A stretch of DNA of 64,000 bases from Macrotis lagotis (GCF_037893015.1 NC_133665.1:34558431-34622430), one strand, 5' to 3'. Positions 46,760 to 57,919 are shown, numbered from the stretch's first letter. Translations and numbers: made by a program. The notes: a model not told the origin generated them from the sequence alone.

Positions 46760-47530
46760 GCTAAGACCTTGAGCTGGGGAGGAGCTGGTTCACAGGGGCT
46801 TGGGATTGCTAAAGGCTTTACGCACTGAGTGCAGTTTCTCTGTCTGGCCAGTAGGAGGTGTTGGTTGCTTTCTCTGTTGTATCTGTGACCTTAATTGAGG
46901 CCTTCTCCCTTTGCTTGAAGGGAGGGGTTGAAGCTATTAAATTCTTTTGCCTTCAGTGGATCATGGCCTTTACCCTGGCCTGAGGTCATTCCTCAGCTCC
47001 TCAGGTTCTTCTGCTCACCCACCTGGGCCTGAGGCAGAATTAGTTTGCATTTCTTTGCTCTGGGAAGTCTGTACTGTAATGTGCCTAGGAGTTCCTCAGA
47101 CCAGAGGAGCCCAGGGATGGTGTTCACAGCTCTCCTGCACAAGAACTCTCCTGCAGCCCTGTCCTCAAGCTCCTGGGGGACAGCACCAACACTAGTGCCT
47201 CTGCTCCCCAGTTGACTCAAGCCCCTGCCTTCTAGCCCCACTGCTGATCCAGCAGGTCTGGCAATTGGGCCCTCAGACTCCTGGTTCCAATTCACTTGCT
47301 AATCTCACTTATTGGGACTGATCCTCCCTCTGAGCCCAGACTCACCTGTCCAAAATCGGCCAAAGCTGCTGCCAGAGACAAATCCTGAGGTATATGTTCT
47401 TTCTTCTAGCTTTTCTTTCTGGGTTTTGCGTGTCAGATTTCTCTTAAGAGGTTTGTTTCATGTGATAGATGGGGAAGAGATCAGGAGACTTTAGAACTGT
47501 GGCTGTCTTCTCTCTGCCATCTTGGCTGGA
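46760..47530 (-). promoter_or_regulatory. GC-rich L1 5' UTR, family B
   Basis: A clearly GC-richer segment than its surroundings, between the L1 5' end and ORF1. It presumably contains the internal sense promoter, as in other L1s. No individual factor sites are claimed. Confidence 0.6.
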
Positions 47531-47677
47531 AGTGATTCATATGGTTTTTAAAATTTGTGTCCTAGTTTCAATTTTTTTAAATGTGTTTCTTAATTTTTTC
47601 TTTATTGTTGAGAAGCATTGTAGTGTTGGAAACTATTTTATATGTAATCTGAAAAATTACTATTACGATCAAATATG

Positions 47678-48328
47678 GACAGAACCCACAGAGGGACCCA
47701 GTGAGGGAGTTCTCCTATTCAAGGTAACCTGGAAAAGAGCAGAAAGGCTCTACTCCCCTGGGTTGAAGGGGTGGTCCCCCGGAGGGGTGGCCTGCCAGAG
47801 TGAAAGAACTCCCTGGGGCAACCCCAGAGCACTGGGAGCCACAGCTGACAACAGCAGGGGAGTTTCCTGAGCTATGCCCCAGGGAGCAACGGGCACAAAT
47901 TGGGGGAACAGCGGGGGACCTCTGCCAGAGCAAGCATGTGAAGTCCAGCCCTCAGGGCACACAGCAAGTAGCTTGGCCACTGCATTCCAGATCCAGGAAA
48001 CATAAGCAGGCAGAGCCATTAACAGGACCCCCAGACAATGAGCCCATTGAACCTAGGGAGGGGAGTGAAGAGAGAAAGATTGCAGAGCTCTGCCCCTGGA
48101 AAAGGACTCTGGGACTCTGAACACATTCAGATCCTGATTGCAGTCTAGCCCCCCCCCCCCCCAATAGAACAGCAGAGGCCCCTTCTACCTCAGCCCTGTA
48201 GCAGAGGGGGCAACATATGGTCATTACAGTCCAGGAGGGAGGACATAGCCTCACACACTGAGACCCTTGTGGGAGTGTCCCAAAAGCTCAGGAAGCACCC
48301 AAAAAAAAAACAGGCTTAGGCTGGGAAA
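47678..48328 (+). promoter_or_regulatory. GC-rich 5' UTR of the HAL1-like element
   Basis: GC content is well above the window average, with a C-run at about 48,148-48,162 just before the final part. It is likely the promoter-bearing region by analogy with L1. Confidence 0.55.
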
Positions 48329-49430
48329 ATGAGCAAGCAGAGAAAAAAGAGGAACACCATTGAGAAATACATTATCTATGAGCACAAGAAGGATCAATAT
48401 AATCAGTCTGATGATGAGGAAACATAAGTTCCTGCATCTAAGGACTCCAAGAAAAACAGAAAATGGGATCAGGCTATGACAGAGCAGAGCTGAAAATAGA
48501 CTTTGAAAATCAAATGAGGGAGTTAGAAGAAAAACTGGGAAAAGAAAGGAGAGAGATGCAGGAAAAACATAAAAATTAAGTCAGCAGCCTAGTCAAGGAA
48601 ATCCAAAAAAAAAAAAAAAACGCTGAAGAAAACAGCATGCTAAAAACCAGCTTAGGTCAAATGGATAAAACACTTCAAAAAGTTATTGAGGAGAAGAATG
48701 CTTTAAAAATCAAAATTGGCCAGATGGAAAAAGAGATAAGAAAACTCTCTGAGGAAAACAAATTCTTCAGACAAAGAATAGAACTCAGGGAGATTGATGA
48801 ATTTACGAGAAATCAGGACTCATTACTTCAAAACCAAAAAAAAAAATGAAGAATTAGAAGAAAATGTGAAACATCTCATTAAAAAACAACTGATATAGAA
48901 AACAGATTTTGGAAAAATAATTTAAAAATTATTGGAATACCTGAAAGTCATGATCAGGAAAACAGCCTTGATATCATTTTCAGAGAACTACTACAGGATA
49001 ATTGCCCTGATATCCTAGAAGCAGAGGACAAAATAGAAATGGAGAGAATCCACCGATCCTCCTGAGAAAGAGATCCAAAAAAACCAACCGCTAGGAATAT
49101 TATAGCCAAGTTCCAGAACTCTCAAGTCAAAGAGAAAATATTACAAGCAGCCAGAAGGACACAATACAAATATTGTGGAGCTAAAGTCAGGATCACACAG
49201 TACTTAGCAGCAACCATATTAAAAGCTCATAGGGCTTGGAATATAATATACCGGAAGGCAAAAGAACTTGGAATGCAACCGAGAATCAACTACACAGCAA
49301 AAATGAATGTCCTTTTCCAGAGGAAAAAAGATGGACTTTCAATGAACCTGGGAAATTTGTAATTTTCCTGTCAGAATGGCTAGAGCTGAACAGGTTTGAT
49401 CTTCAAATACAGGACTCAGGTGAAGCATAG
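48329..49430 (+). pseudogene. ORF1 of the HAL1-like element
   Basis: Start ATGAGCAAGCAGAG at 48,329 (MSKQRKKRNTIEKYIIYEH). A coiled coil at 48,637-48,849 shows LGQMDKTLQKVIEEKNALK and IGQMEKEIRKLSEENK. An RRM-like block follows (ENRFW..NLKIIGIPESHDQENSLD, 48,900-48,975) and a C-terminal domain (IIAKFQNSQVKEKILQAARR, VRITQYLAATILKAHRAWN, 49,098-49,240), then an end block near 49,400. Several frame changes and stops (for example the stop after DDEET near 48,425) make it a relic. It is the only protein the element appears to encode. Confidence 0.85.
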
Positions 49431-49904
49431 AGAGTGGAGAAGAAGGGGAAAATATAAGGGACTTAATGATGATGAACTGCATGTAATCTTGCATAGAAGA
49501 ATGACACTGATAATACTCATATGAACCTTCTCAGTTAATAGAGCAGGTAGAAGGAGCTTTTATAGTTGAAGCACAGGAGAAAGCTGAATTTGAAGATAAA
49601 ATATGGTATAAAATGGAGTCAATAGAAAAAAGGGAAATGTAATGGGAGAAAGATAAAGGAGAGGGGGAATAGGCCAAGATATTTCATATAATCAGGTTTT
49701 TCTTTATTACAATGAGCTATCTCAATGATATGAAAGGGGGGAAGACAAGAGGTGGCTAGGAAAGGAAACAGCATATATACTCAATGGGGTATAGGCATCT
49801 GGAGTAAGAAGGGTGGGGACAGGGAGAAGAGGTGGGGATGTGAAAAAAGCAGGAGAGGATGGACCATGGGGAGAGAGTGGTCAGATAGAAAACATTTTCT
49901 TTTA

Positions 49905-50046
49905 TACTTCTTGCAATGGGCTGGGATGGGATGCCCTGTCTGGGACCATAGGGCCAGGTGGATGCTGGGCCTAGGGGGTGGTAGGGGGCCTCGGGGCCTC
50001 TTGGTCCCAGGACCAGGGATCTGTCTGCTGTGCCACTCAGTTACCC
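49905..50046 (-). repeat. SINE-like tract 1 in the HAL1-like 3' region
   Basis: A strongly G-shifted antisense WSINE-like sequence (TTGCAATGGGCTGGGATGGG to CTGTGCCACTCAGTTACCC). The same tract with the same flanks exists at 10,338-10,481, so it was part of the ancestral element. Confidence 0.65.
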
Positions 50047-50264
50047 TAAAGCAGAGTCAGAGTGAAAGGAGAGAGAAAATATAGTACATGGTAGTGGAGA
50101 AATACAAAAGGAGGGAGTTGTGATCAGCAATGGCAATGATGGAAAAATATGGTAGTTAACTTTTGCAATGGACTTATAAAGAATGTGATTCACCCACAAC
50201 AGAGTCGTTGATGTTGGAACAAAGACTGAAGCACATTTTTTATTATTATTATTTTTTTGGGGGG

Positions 50265-50397
50265 GTGCAGGACAAATGGGGCTGGGTGGCCTGCCTAGGG
50301 CCACATAGCAGGGTTATTGTTGGGTGGCTGAGGCCAGATGCACCCTGGTGCTCCTGGCTCAAAGGCCAATGCTCTGTCTGCCACCCAGCCCCCATAA
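50265..50397 (-). repeat. SINE-like tract 2 in the HAL1-like 3' region
   Basis: GGGGCTGGGTGGCCTGCC, GTTATTGTTGGGTGGCTGAGG and TGCTCCTGGCTCAAAGGCC correspond to antisense WSINE with A-to-G shifts. Confidence 0.65.
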
Positions 50398-50444
50398 CTA
50401 TTATTACTATTTTATTTTATTTTGGGTATTTTTTTCTTTTATTT

Positions 50445-50585
50445 TGGTTTTTGCAGGGCAGTGGTATTGGGGTGGCTTGCATGTCACATGGCTGGGAGAT
50501 TGTTGGGTGTATCGGGCCGGATATGGGCTCAGGTGCTCCTGGCTCCAGGGCTTGTGCTTCATCCATTGTGCCAACTGGCCATACC
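50445..50585 (-). repeat. SINE-like tract 3 in the HAL1-like 3' region
   Basis: TTTTTGCAGGGCAGTGGT, GATTGTTGGGTGTATCGGG and AGGTGCTCCTGGCTCCAGGG align with the antisense WSINE. About 15 of the differences are A-to-G on the plus strand. Confidence 0.7.
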
Positions 50586-50775
50586 TACAATTATTACTAT
50601 TAGTTTTTTTAATTTGAATTTTTTTCTCTCCCCATTATTGCTCAATTGAGTCTATATTTTTTGGGGGAGGGGGTATTTTGTTTACTCTTAAATAAGAATA
50701 TTTTATTAATGTATAAAAAACATTTGTACAAAATGAGAATAAATAAATATTAAATATTAAAAAAGATCAAATATG

Positions 50776-51170
50776 TACTAGTTTATTTCTTAAGAGCAAT
50801 GATCATATTCTAGATTAAAGTTGGCAGAAATTAATCTGTCTGTCTTCCTGGATCAGTAAATTCATGTACTCATGATACTTAGCCCCTTCTTTGAAACTTA
50901 TAGTATTAGAAAATTACCCTAAAGCACGTAAAGATTGTGAATTGACCAGATTCAATTAATCATCATAGGAAGAGCTGATTTAAAAATTCATTTCTTGGTA
51001 AAGCTGTGATTTTCTCAATATAGACATTGAGATTACATTATTGATTCATATTTTGTCCTCCTTACCCTGTGTGATTGATATCCATGTTTTCCACTATATC
51101 CTATATAGAGAAGTCCATCTAACCTTTCCATTTTTTTTCATGTTGGCATAAAATTATTAACATTGCACAA
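50776..51170. other. Unassigned AT-rich sequence
   Basis: No feature recognised. Confidence 0.4.
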
Positions 51171-51174
51171 ATTC

Positions 51175-51525
51175 AATAGTGAATACAGCTAACATTTGCA
51201 TAGCATTTTACGATTTTCTAAGTACTTTATATGCACTATCTCTTTTAACCTTCACAATAATCTCAAAATAAAGTTATTATCCTTTTCATAGCTAATATTT
51301 ATTCTGTACTTTCTATTTTCTTTGATCCTCACAACTCTTTGAGGCAAGTGTTATTATTGTTATGTTCATTTGACAGATGAAGAAACTAAAATTAGAAAAG
51401 ATAAGTGATTTATCCAGTATCGCTCAGTTACTTAAGTATATGAGATAGGACTGGAAACTGGTTCTTTCCTGCATCTGGGTTTAATACTCTCTTCACTGTA
51501 TCCTTTAGTTGTCTTAAATTGGAGT
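51175..51525 (-). mobile_element. MIR-class SINEs, antisense (perhaps two, overlapping)
   Basis: ACATTTGCATAGCATTTTACGA, ACCTTCACAATAATCTC, then a second similar part with TTGATCCTCACAACTCTTTGAGG, ACAGATGAAGAAACTAAAATT and CTCAGTTACTTAAGTATATGAG fit the MIR complement. The repeated 3' end suggests two copies. Confidence 0.75.
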
Positions 51526-51529
51526 TTAG

Positions 51530-52995
51530 CAGTTGAATTACCATTAAACAAGTATACAAGCTTATAGAGTTTTCCTTTAGGGAGGGAGGGAGGTTTCAGA
51601 GCTGTCTTACCTGTGTGTGGTCTTTACAAGAACACCTGGCTCTTCCACCCCCACCCCCACCCCCGGGCCAAGATCTAGATTTTTAAGAACCTCCCTCCTT
51701 CCATTACTCAAACATAGTACCCTAACTTGTTTATACCAAAAACAAAGACTGTCTATACCATACCACATTTCTAGTTAAAGACATTTATGGATAGTTTGCA
51801 TTTATATATGTCTATATGTGTCATGTGTGGTGGGGAGACAGAATCTATTAAAAACATCCAGGCATTTTGCCCATAGGATGCTAATGGTTAGCTATTTATA
51901 AATATATAGATTTCTGACTGGTTTTTACCAATTTTAATCTAGCAGTTTGACATTAGACAGAAGAAAAAACCAACACCTCTGATGAGTATTAAATAGCTCT
52001 GCCATAGCTTTAAGGTTTTAAAACTACCTAGGGATGTTACCATTTCATTAAAATGTATCTTGTCTGATCATTCATTTAGTTGAGAGCATTCCTACAGGGA
52101 TAATTTCAAATTTTACAAATTTAATATCTCAACTATTTCATTTTCACATCACCTCACAGTTCCCTCTGAATTCTGTAAATAAGTAATTAAGTGAGATCAT
52201 TTTCAAACCATGGTGTTTGCTTTTAAACATGAATTTCTGCATCTCTAAATGGATATTAATACCTACCCTTGTTCTGCTACATGAGACTTTGGACATTTTC
52301 ACAGACCATGACCTGAAAGCCAGATGAACCCAGGACCTTTATATCATATATTCAAGATTATTTCCTTTTGAAGTACATATAAGGCAAAGACTAGAGGATA
52401 CAAACAATTAACCCTTGGATCTCACTGACTTCATTTTACAAATAAGTTATGCTATAAATGAACTGAGCATTTAAACTGCTTGCTGAGTGACCAGCAGAGC
52501 TCTTATAAGTAGGGCATTAACACAATGAAACTGAAGATTCTAATGACACTAAGGATGCATTATTTGTAGGAAAGATGTAATTGAACATTTTGGATGCATC
52601 TCCTATATGCACAATGAATTTTTTAAAATACCCAAGACTTTTACTCATTAGCTGCTTGCCTCACATAAAATTTTTTACCAATGATTGTTTTAAAATACTT
52701 ACATGAATCTACTACATATTGATCATAGCAAAAAATAACATCACTATTAAAAGTAAAAGTAATATCTGGACATATTTGGACAATATATTTGGACAACAGG
52801 AATAATTTTCTTTCCTCCCAATCTTCCTAATTGGAAAAGGATATGAGATTTCAATATATTGAGAACCTGCAAGTATAGGAATTTCTTTAGACAAAGTGAA
52901 ACAAATTATTCTATTACTTGATAGTTTAGTCAAATAGTTTGGAAAGCTTTCTGAGACCCAGAAAAGTTCAGTAACTAGCTCAATCACATAACTAG
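51530..52995. other. Unassigned sequence with short C-rich tract
   Basis: A CACCCCCACCCCCACCCCCG tract lies at about 51,646-51,665. No gene or repeat recognised elsewhere. Confidence 0.4.
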
Positions 52996-52999
52996 TTAA

Positions 53000-53160
53000 T
53001 GTTTGACTCTGCACAAGTCACTTAATCCTGTTTGCCCTGGTATACTCATCTGTAAAATGGAAGATAGTGGCAAACCACTCCAATATCTTTGCCAAGAAGA
53101 CCTCAAACAAAATCTCCAAGTGTTGGACATGAATAAAACAAATAAATAACAAAAATGGTA
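53000..53160 (+). mobile_element. SINE with RTE-like 3' tail, second copy
   Basis: CACAAGTCACTTAATCCTGTTTG, CATCTGTAAAATGGAAGATAG, GGCAAACCACTCCAATATCTTTG and CCAAGAAGACCTCAAACAAAATC follow the same order as the copy at 22,640, ending GGACATGAATAAAACAAATA. Confidence 0.75.
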
Positions 53161-53264
53161 GCAGGTTATCATCTAATATTATATACTTATATGCTGACAA
53201 CTAAATATAAATGTTATAATGCGATACTATTTTAATATCTAATGATAATGCATATTATAACATG

Positions 53265-53400
53265 AGCACATAGCATCATCTAGTCCAAATTCCTCATTTT
53301 GTAAATCAAGAATTCAAGTCACAGAGAAGGGAAAGGATTTGCTCAAGGTTACACAGGGAACGATATAGTAGGATTACTATTGGAATACAGGTCCTTTGAC
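53265..53400 (-). mobile_element. MIR-class SINE relic, antisense
   Basis: CATCATCTAGTCCAAATTCC, AGGATTTGCTCAAGGTTACAC and GGAATACAGGTCCTTTGACTTC fit the MIR/amniote SINE complement. Confidence 0.65.
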
Positions 53401-53699
53401 TTCAACTATTTCTATTTTGACTCCTATTTCTACTTTATCATGGTTCTCTGTTCCAGCATCCACATAAAATTTCTAATATATTTATTATGGGAAACTCATC
53501 ATTTTAAGATATGTGATCCTTTTGTATGGAGAAAATAAAGCAGAAAAGATAAGTAAAAAGTATATAAACAAGACTAGCATAGTGTTTTACTTACCTGGAA
53601 ATCTATATCTCAAACTTAATAGATAAGCAATCTTGAACTCAACCAAGAGTTAATTTTCATAGTATTCTCAGTAATGGTAGAAAAACTAGTTTGACTCTT

Positions 53700-53840
53700 G
53701 TGAAAGTATTAAATCATAGTAGAGTTGTAAGGAATCTTATCACTTAGTCTAAATCTCCTATTTTATAAAAGAAAAACCTCAGACCAAAGAGAAGTGATGT
53801 GCCCAGGGTCATACAATTGATGCAAGGATTGAAATTTAAA
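53700..53840 (-). mobile_element. MIR-class SINE relic, antisense
   Basis: ACTTAGTCTAAATCTCCTATTT and AAGTGATGTGCCCAGGGTCA fit the same pattern. Confidence 0.6.
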
Positions 53841-54080
53841 GACAATCATGACTAGTACATTTCTAGTACATACTATTTTTTCCAAGTCATTATTGTAATT
53901 TTTAATCTTTAATAGAAATGTTTTTGGCATTTTAGAAAATTATCTTCATACATCTTTTATTACTTTCTTTCACCACGTTTCTTTTTTTACTATCCCTTAA
54001 TTTCTAGTCCATTAAATTTGTAATCTGTCTCAATTCCTTTATCATAGTATTAAGGCACTTTCAATTAACAATGTACTAGT
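53840..54080. other. Unassigned sequence
   Basis: No feature recognised. Confidence 0.4.
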
Positions 54081-54081
54081 A

Positions 54082-54240
54082 GGAGCAGTTAGGTGGCCCA
54101 GTAGATAGAGCACTGGCTGTGGAGTCAGGAGGATCTGAGTACAAATCCGGTCTCAGGCATTTAATAATTACCTAGCTGTGTGACCTGTGGCAAGTAATTT
54201 AACCCCATTGCCTAGCAAAAAAAAAAACCCCAAAAACTGA
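54082..54240 (+). mobile_element. WSINE-type SINE, older copy
   Basis: GGAGCAGTTAGGTGGCCCAG head, B-box changed to GTACAAATCC, and CTAGCTGTGTGACCTGTGGC, ending in an A-run. More diverged than the copies at 21.9 or 60.0 kb. Confidence 0.9.
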
Positions 54241-54570
54241 AAAATATATATATATATAGATTATATCCACTATAAGCCAGAAGTAAGTCTAATGGCACAG
54301 TAGTCCAAAGTAGATCCAGTATAGCCATTTGAAGGTTTACCACACTTTGATGAATTTGTACTGGGAAGTCAAAATTGCTTTTAAATTTTCATCCTTCTAC
54401 TAAGGGGCTGGGAGTGTAGATTCAGTTCCTAGAGTATTCAAGTAGGCCAACAACACAGAAGCATATCACTAAAGAATGAGTAAATAAAGTAAAAAAAATA
54501 ATTAGCCATTTTGCAGCCAGGAATACTCAAGCCAAAAAAAAAAAAAAAAAAACAGAAAAGGAAGACTTCT
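54241..54570. other. Unassigned sequence ending in an A-run
   Basis: An A19 run at about 54,534-54,552 lies just before the family-A L1 start. It may be the tail of another retrocopy, but no body was recognised. Confidence 0.4.
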
Positions 54571-55149
54571 GGAATGGAGTCAGGATGGCAGTGTGAAACT
54601 AATATGCTCCTGGAACCTTTCCCTATGAAAGATAAATGGAACCTCTACTCTGACATTCACACTACAGATCCCAATAAGAAAAAAGAGAAGATTCAAAAAG
54701 TTTTCAACTGTAGACATGGTGGAGGATCTTCAGTGAAGGTCTGTCTCTTTGGAGGAAAGGGGGAAGTAAAGTCTAGGAGGAGGGAGAGCAGGGAAAGCCA
54801 GCAAAAGCTTAGCCACAGTGCAATCCAGGTTCAGATTGCTTAAGAATAGCAGAGGTCCCAGCAGCTAGATAGCTAGTAGGGAAAATACCAACCCTAAAAA
54901 AAGTCTGAACCCGGAAAACACTGGCATAAAAGACAGGACTGGGTCAGGAACAATCCACTGTTAAAACAGGACCTGGACATAAAGGAGGAAAAAATAATTT
55001 AAAAAAAAAAACCTCTGCAAAGGCAAGGCTTGGACTGCACAGGCAACTTTCTGGCCAACAAGAAGCCAGGGATCAGATCCCAGTCCCAGAAAATAAAAGC
55101 TTAGATCTATACAACCATATATCATAGGAACAGAACCAAAAGAGCAAAG

Positions 55150-57445
55150 ATGAACAAAAAAGCTAAAAGAGTGCTCACAATAGAAAACCACTTTTCAGAT
55201 AAAGATGATAGCAATGCCATATCTGAAGAAGGAATTAGTGAAATATCACTCACAGGGGAAGTATGAAAACAGTCCATAAACTGAACTCAAATACAAAACT
55301 CATCAAAGACCTTAAAAATAATTGAAATTCCTATACCAAGATAAGATCCAAATGAATACAGGATTTAGACATAGAAAATAATACTATAATAAAATCAGAA
55401 GATCAAGGACTAGTTTACCTGTCAGATCCATGGAAAGGGAAACAATTTATGACTAAGGAAGTGATGGAGAACATCAATAAAAACAAACTAGATGATTTCG
55501 ATTACATTAAATTAAAAAGCTTTTGCACAGACAAAACCACTGTAACCAAGATCAAAAGCAATGTAGTAAACTAGGAAACAATCTTTACAACTAATGTTTC
55601 TGACAAAGGACTCATTTCTAAAACATAGAGAATTGAGTCAAAGTTTTTTTTTTTTAAAACAAAAGCCATCCCCCAATTGACAAATGGTCAAAGGATATGC
55701 AAAGGAAATTTATAGATGAGTAGATCAAAGAAATCCATAGTCATACAAAAAATTTCTCTAAATCATTACGTATTAGAGAAATACAAATTAAACCATCTCT
55801 GAGTTACCACCTCACACCTCTCAGATTGGCCAATGTGACCAGGAAGGACAATGATAAATGTTGGAAGGGATGTGGGAAATCCCTTGCATTGTTGGTGGAG
55901 CTGTGAACTCATGCAACCTTTCTGGAGAGAAATTTGGAACGAAGTCCAAAGGGCAACAAAAATGTGCATACCCTTTGATACAGCAATACCACTACTGGGT
56001 CTATACCCTGAGGAGATGATGAAAAAGGGTAAAAGCATCACTTGTACAAAAATATTCATAGCATCCCTGTTTGTGGTGGCAAAGAATTGGAAATCAAGTA
56101 AACGTCCTTCAATTAGGAAATGGTTTAGCACACTGTGGTACATGTATGCCATGGAACAGTATTGTTCTATTAAAAATCAAGAGGGATGGGAATTCAAGGA
56201 AACCTGGAGGGATTTGCATGAGTGAGATGAGAAGAATCAGAAAAACACTGTACACTCTAACAGCAGCATGGGGGGTGATGATCAACCTTGATGGACTCAC
56301 TCATTACATCAGGGAATCAGGGACAATCAGGTACAATTTAGGGCTCTCTGTGATGGAGAATACAATCTGTATCCAGAGAAACAACTGTGGAGTTTGAACA
56401 AAGACCAAGGTCTATTAACTTTAATTTAGAAAAATCCTGATATCTTATTGTCTGATCTTGCTATCTCTTATACTTCATGTTTCTTCCTGAAGGTTATGAT
56501 TTCTCTCTCTTCACACTCAGTTTGGATCAATGTATACCATGGACACAATGTAAAGACTGGCAAATTGCCTTCTGTGCAGGATGGGGGGAGGGAAGAAAGA
56601 TTAGGGGGAAAATTGCAAAACTCAAAATAAATAAAATCTTTAATTTAAAAAAAATAATTTAAAAACCAAAGAAAAGAGGAAGAAAAAAATTGGGGAAAAA
56701 GAAATGAAAATCATCCAGGAAAATTATGAAAAGTTGACCAAAGAAACCAACACTCTGAAGTAAATATAACTAACTGGAAAAGGAAACACAAGAGCTAATT
56801 GAAGAAAATAAAAATCTTAAAAATTATTATTGAGCAATTAGAAATCAATGAATCTACAAGACTATAAGAGTCCATCAAACAAAACAAAAAGGTTAAACCC
56901 ATTGAGGAAAATATAAAGTTTCTTCTAGGGAAAATGAATGAACTTGAAAATAGATCCAATGGAGAAAATTTACAGATTATCACACTATCAGAAAGCCAAC
57001 AAAAGAACCTGGAAAACATCATGCAGGAAATTATAAGGGAAAACAGCCCAAATTTACTAGAACAAGATAACAATAACCATTGAAAAAATCCACAGAATCC
57101 CTCCAGAAAGATACCCTAGGATAACAACTCCAAAGGCTGTAATAGACAAATTCCAGAACCATCAAATAAAGGAGAGAATATTGCATCGAGCAAAAAGAAA
57201 ACAATTCAAATATAAAGGGAACACACTCAGACTAATACAGGACCTAGAAGCCTCAAACACTGAAAGATCAATATAACTGGAATAACATATTTTGGAGAGC
57301 TTAGGACCTGGGATAACAACCCAGAATATACTACCCTGCAATATTCAGCCTATACTATCACGGAAAAAGATGGATGTTCAGTGAAATAGAGGACTTCCGG
57401 AATTTCCTGACACACATGCCAGAACCAAACAGAGAATTCAATTGC
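55150..57445 (+). pseudogene. L1 ORF1 relic, family A (split)
   Basis: Start ATGAACAAAAAAGC at 55,150. The N-terminal part runs to 55,313 and resumes at 56,660 with coiled-coil sequence (QELIEENKNLKN). The RRM is partly lost; the C-terminal part shows ENLENIMQEIIRENSPNLLEQD, IIDKFQNHQIKERILHRAKR and later RMDVQ-like blocks, ending near CAATTGCTAAATACATGG at about 57,440. The 1.3 kb family-B insertion and several stops inactivate it. Confidence 0.8.
55324..56649 (+). mobile_element. 5'-truncated family-B L1 nested in family-A L1
   Basis: Carries the ORF2 C-terminal third (VARNIPCIVGGAVNSCNLSG-type blocks) and the open stretch 55,851-56,225 with IPFDTAIPLLGLYPEEMMKKG and RPSIRKWFSTLWYMYAMEQY. 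The 3' UTR and tail AAATAAATAAAATC follow. TSD AAAAATAATT at 55,314-55,323 and 56,650-56,659. It is very similar to 40,660-41,900 on the other strand, so it is the same family. Confidence 0.92.
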
Positions 57446-57919
57446 TAAATACATGGCTGAAGAATTATATAAAAAAAGTAAATGAAACAGGGCACTGAAA
57501 GAACAAAGGTATTTTAAACAAATATTGGTTGACTATCAAATTGTATACAACTCTGAAAGAGAAGATATAGCACTTCTAATTCTTTAGGATTTTACCTCTT
57601 TAAGGATATTTAGAGGATGGAGTATAATTGAAGAGAATGAACCTAATGTATATGGGTATAATTAGTTCTTGTCTCTTAATTGAAGAGGTCCAGATGATAT
57701 CACTACATTTGAGACAAAAAGCCCAGGGAAAAAAAAAAGGCAGCTGGTGTTAACTTTAATTTAAGTGTCTCACTATATACTTTGACTCACTTTAATCACA
57801 ATGTGCTAAGCACCTTGTGTAATGAGGACATCATAAACTGCAAGGATCAGAGACATTTGTAAAGTTCTCAGGTAAGACCTCCAGAGTCTTCTGGGACTCA
57901 GACAGTTAATTAGATGAGC

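Larger units (their letters stand above)
40483..47537 (-). mobile_element. Full-length family-B L1 with TSD
   Basis: Sense order from 47,530 down: 5' end TTCCAGCCAAGATGGCAGAG, GC-rich 5' UTR (47,530-46,760), ORF1 (about 46,753-45,620), spacer (about 45,620-44,830), ORF2 (about 44,828-40,960), 3' UTR and T-rich tail on the plus strand. A perfect 12 bp TSD, CATATGGTTTTT, lies at 40,471-40,482 and 47,538-47,549. A SINE sits in the tail. Several frameshifts and stops make it inactive, but it is better kept than family A, which it also invaded (55,324). Confidence 0.93.
47678..50764 (+). mobile_element. Complete ORF1-only (HAL1-like) retrotransposon with 11 bp TSD
   Basis: A 3,087 bp unit bounded by perfect TSDs GATCAAATATG at 47,667-47,677 and 50,765-50,775. 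The order is: GC-rich 5' UTR (47,678-48,328), ORF1 (48,329-about 49,430), no endonuclease or reverse transcriptase, and a long 3' region (49,430-50,740) with three antisense SINE-like tracts, ending ATAAATATTAAATATTAAAA. This is the structure called HAL1, 'half-L1', in mammals: ORF1 kept, ORF2 absent, moved by L1 enzymes in trans. The homologous 3' region at 10.2 kb shows a multi-copy family rather than one deleted L1. Confidence 0.85.

Noticed and set aside
46840-46870. CTCF-like string GGCCAGTAGGAGGTGTTGG
   Set aside because: It departs from the core at key G positions and lies within an L1 5' UTR; too weak to list as a site.
46947-48254. Several GC-rich open stretches of 60-133 codons on both strands, resembling real exons
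   Set aside because: They lie in the 5' UTRs of the family-B L1 and the HAL1-like element; GC richness alone keeps frames open, and no protein family is recognisable.
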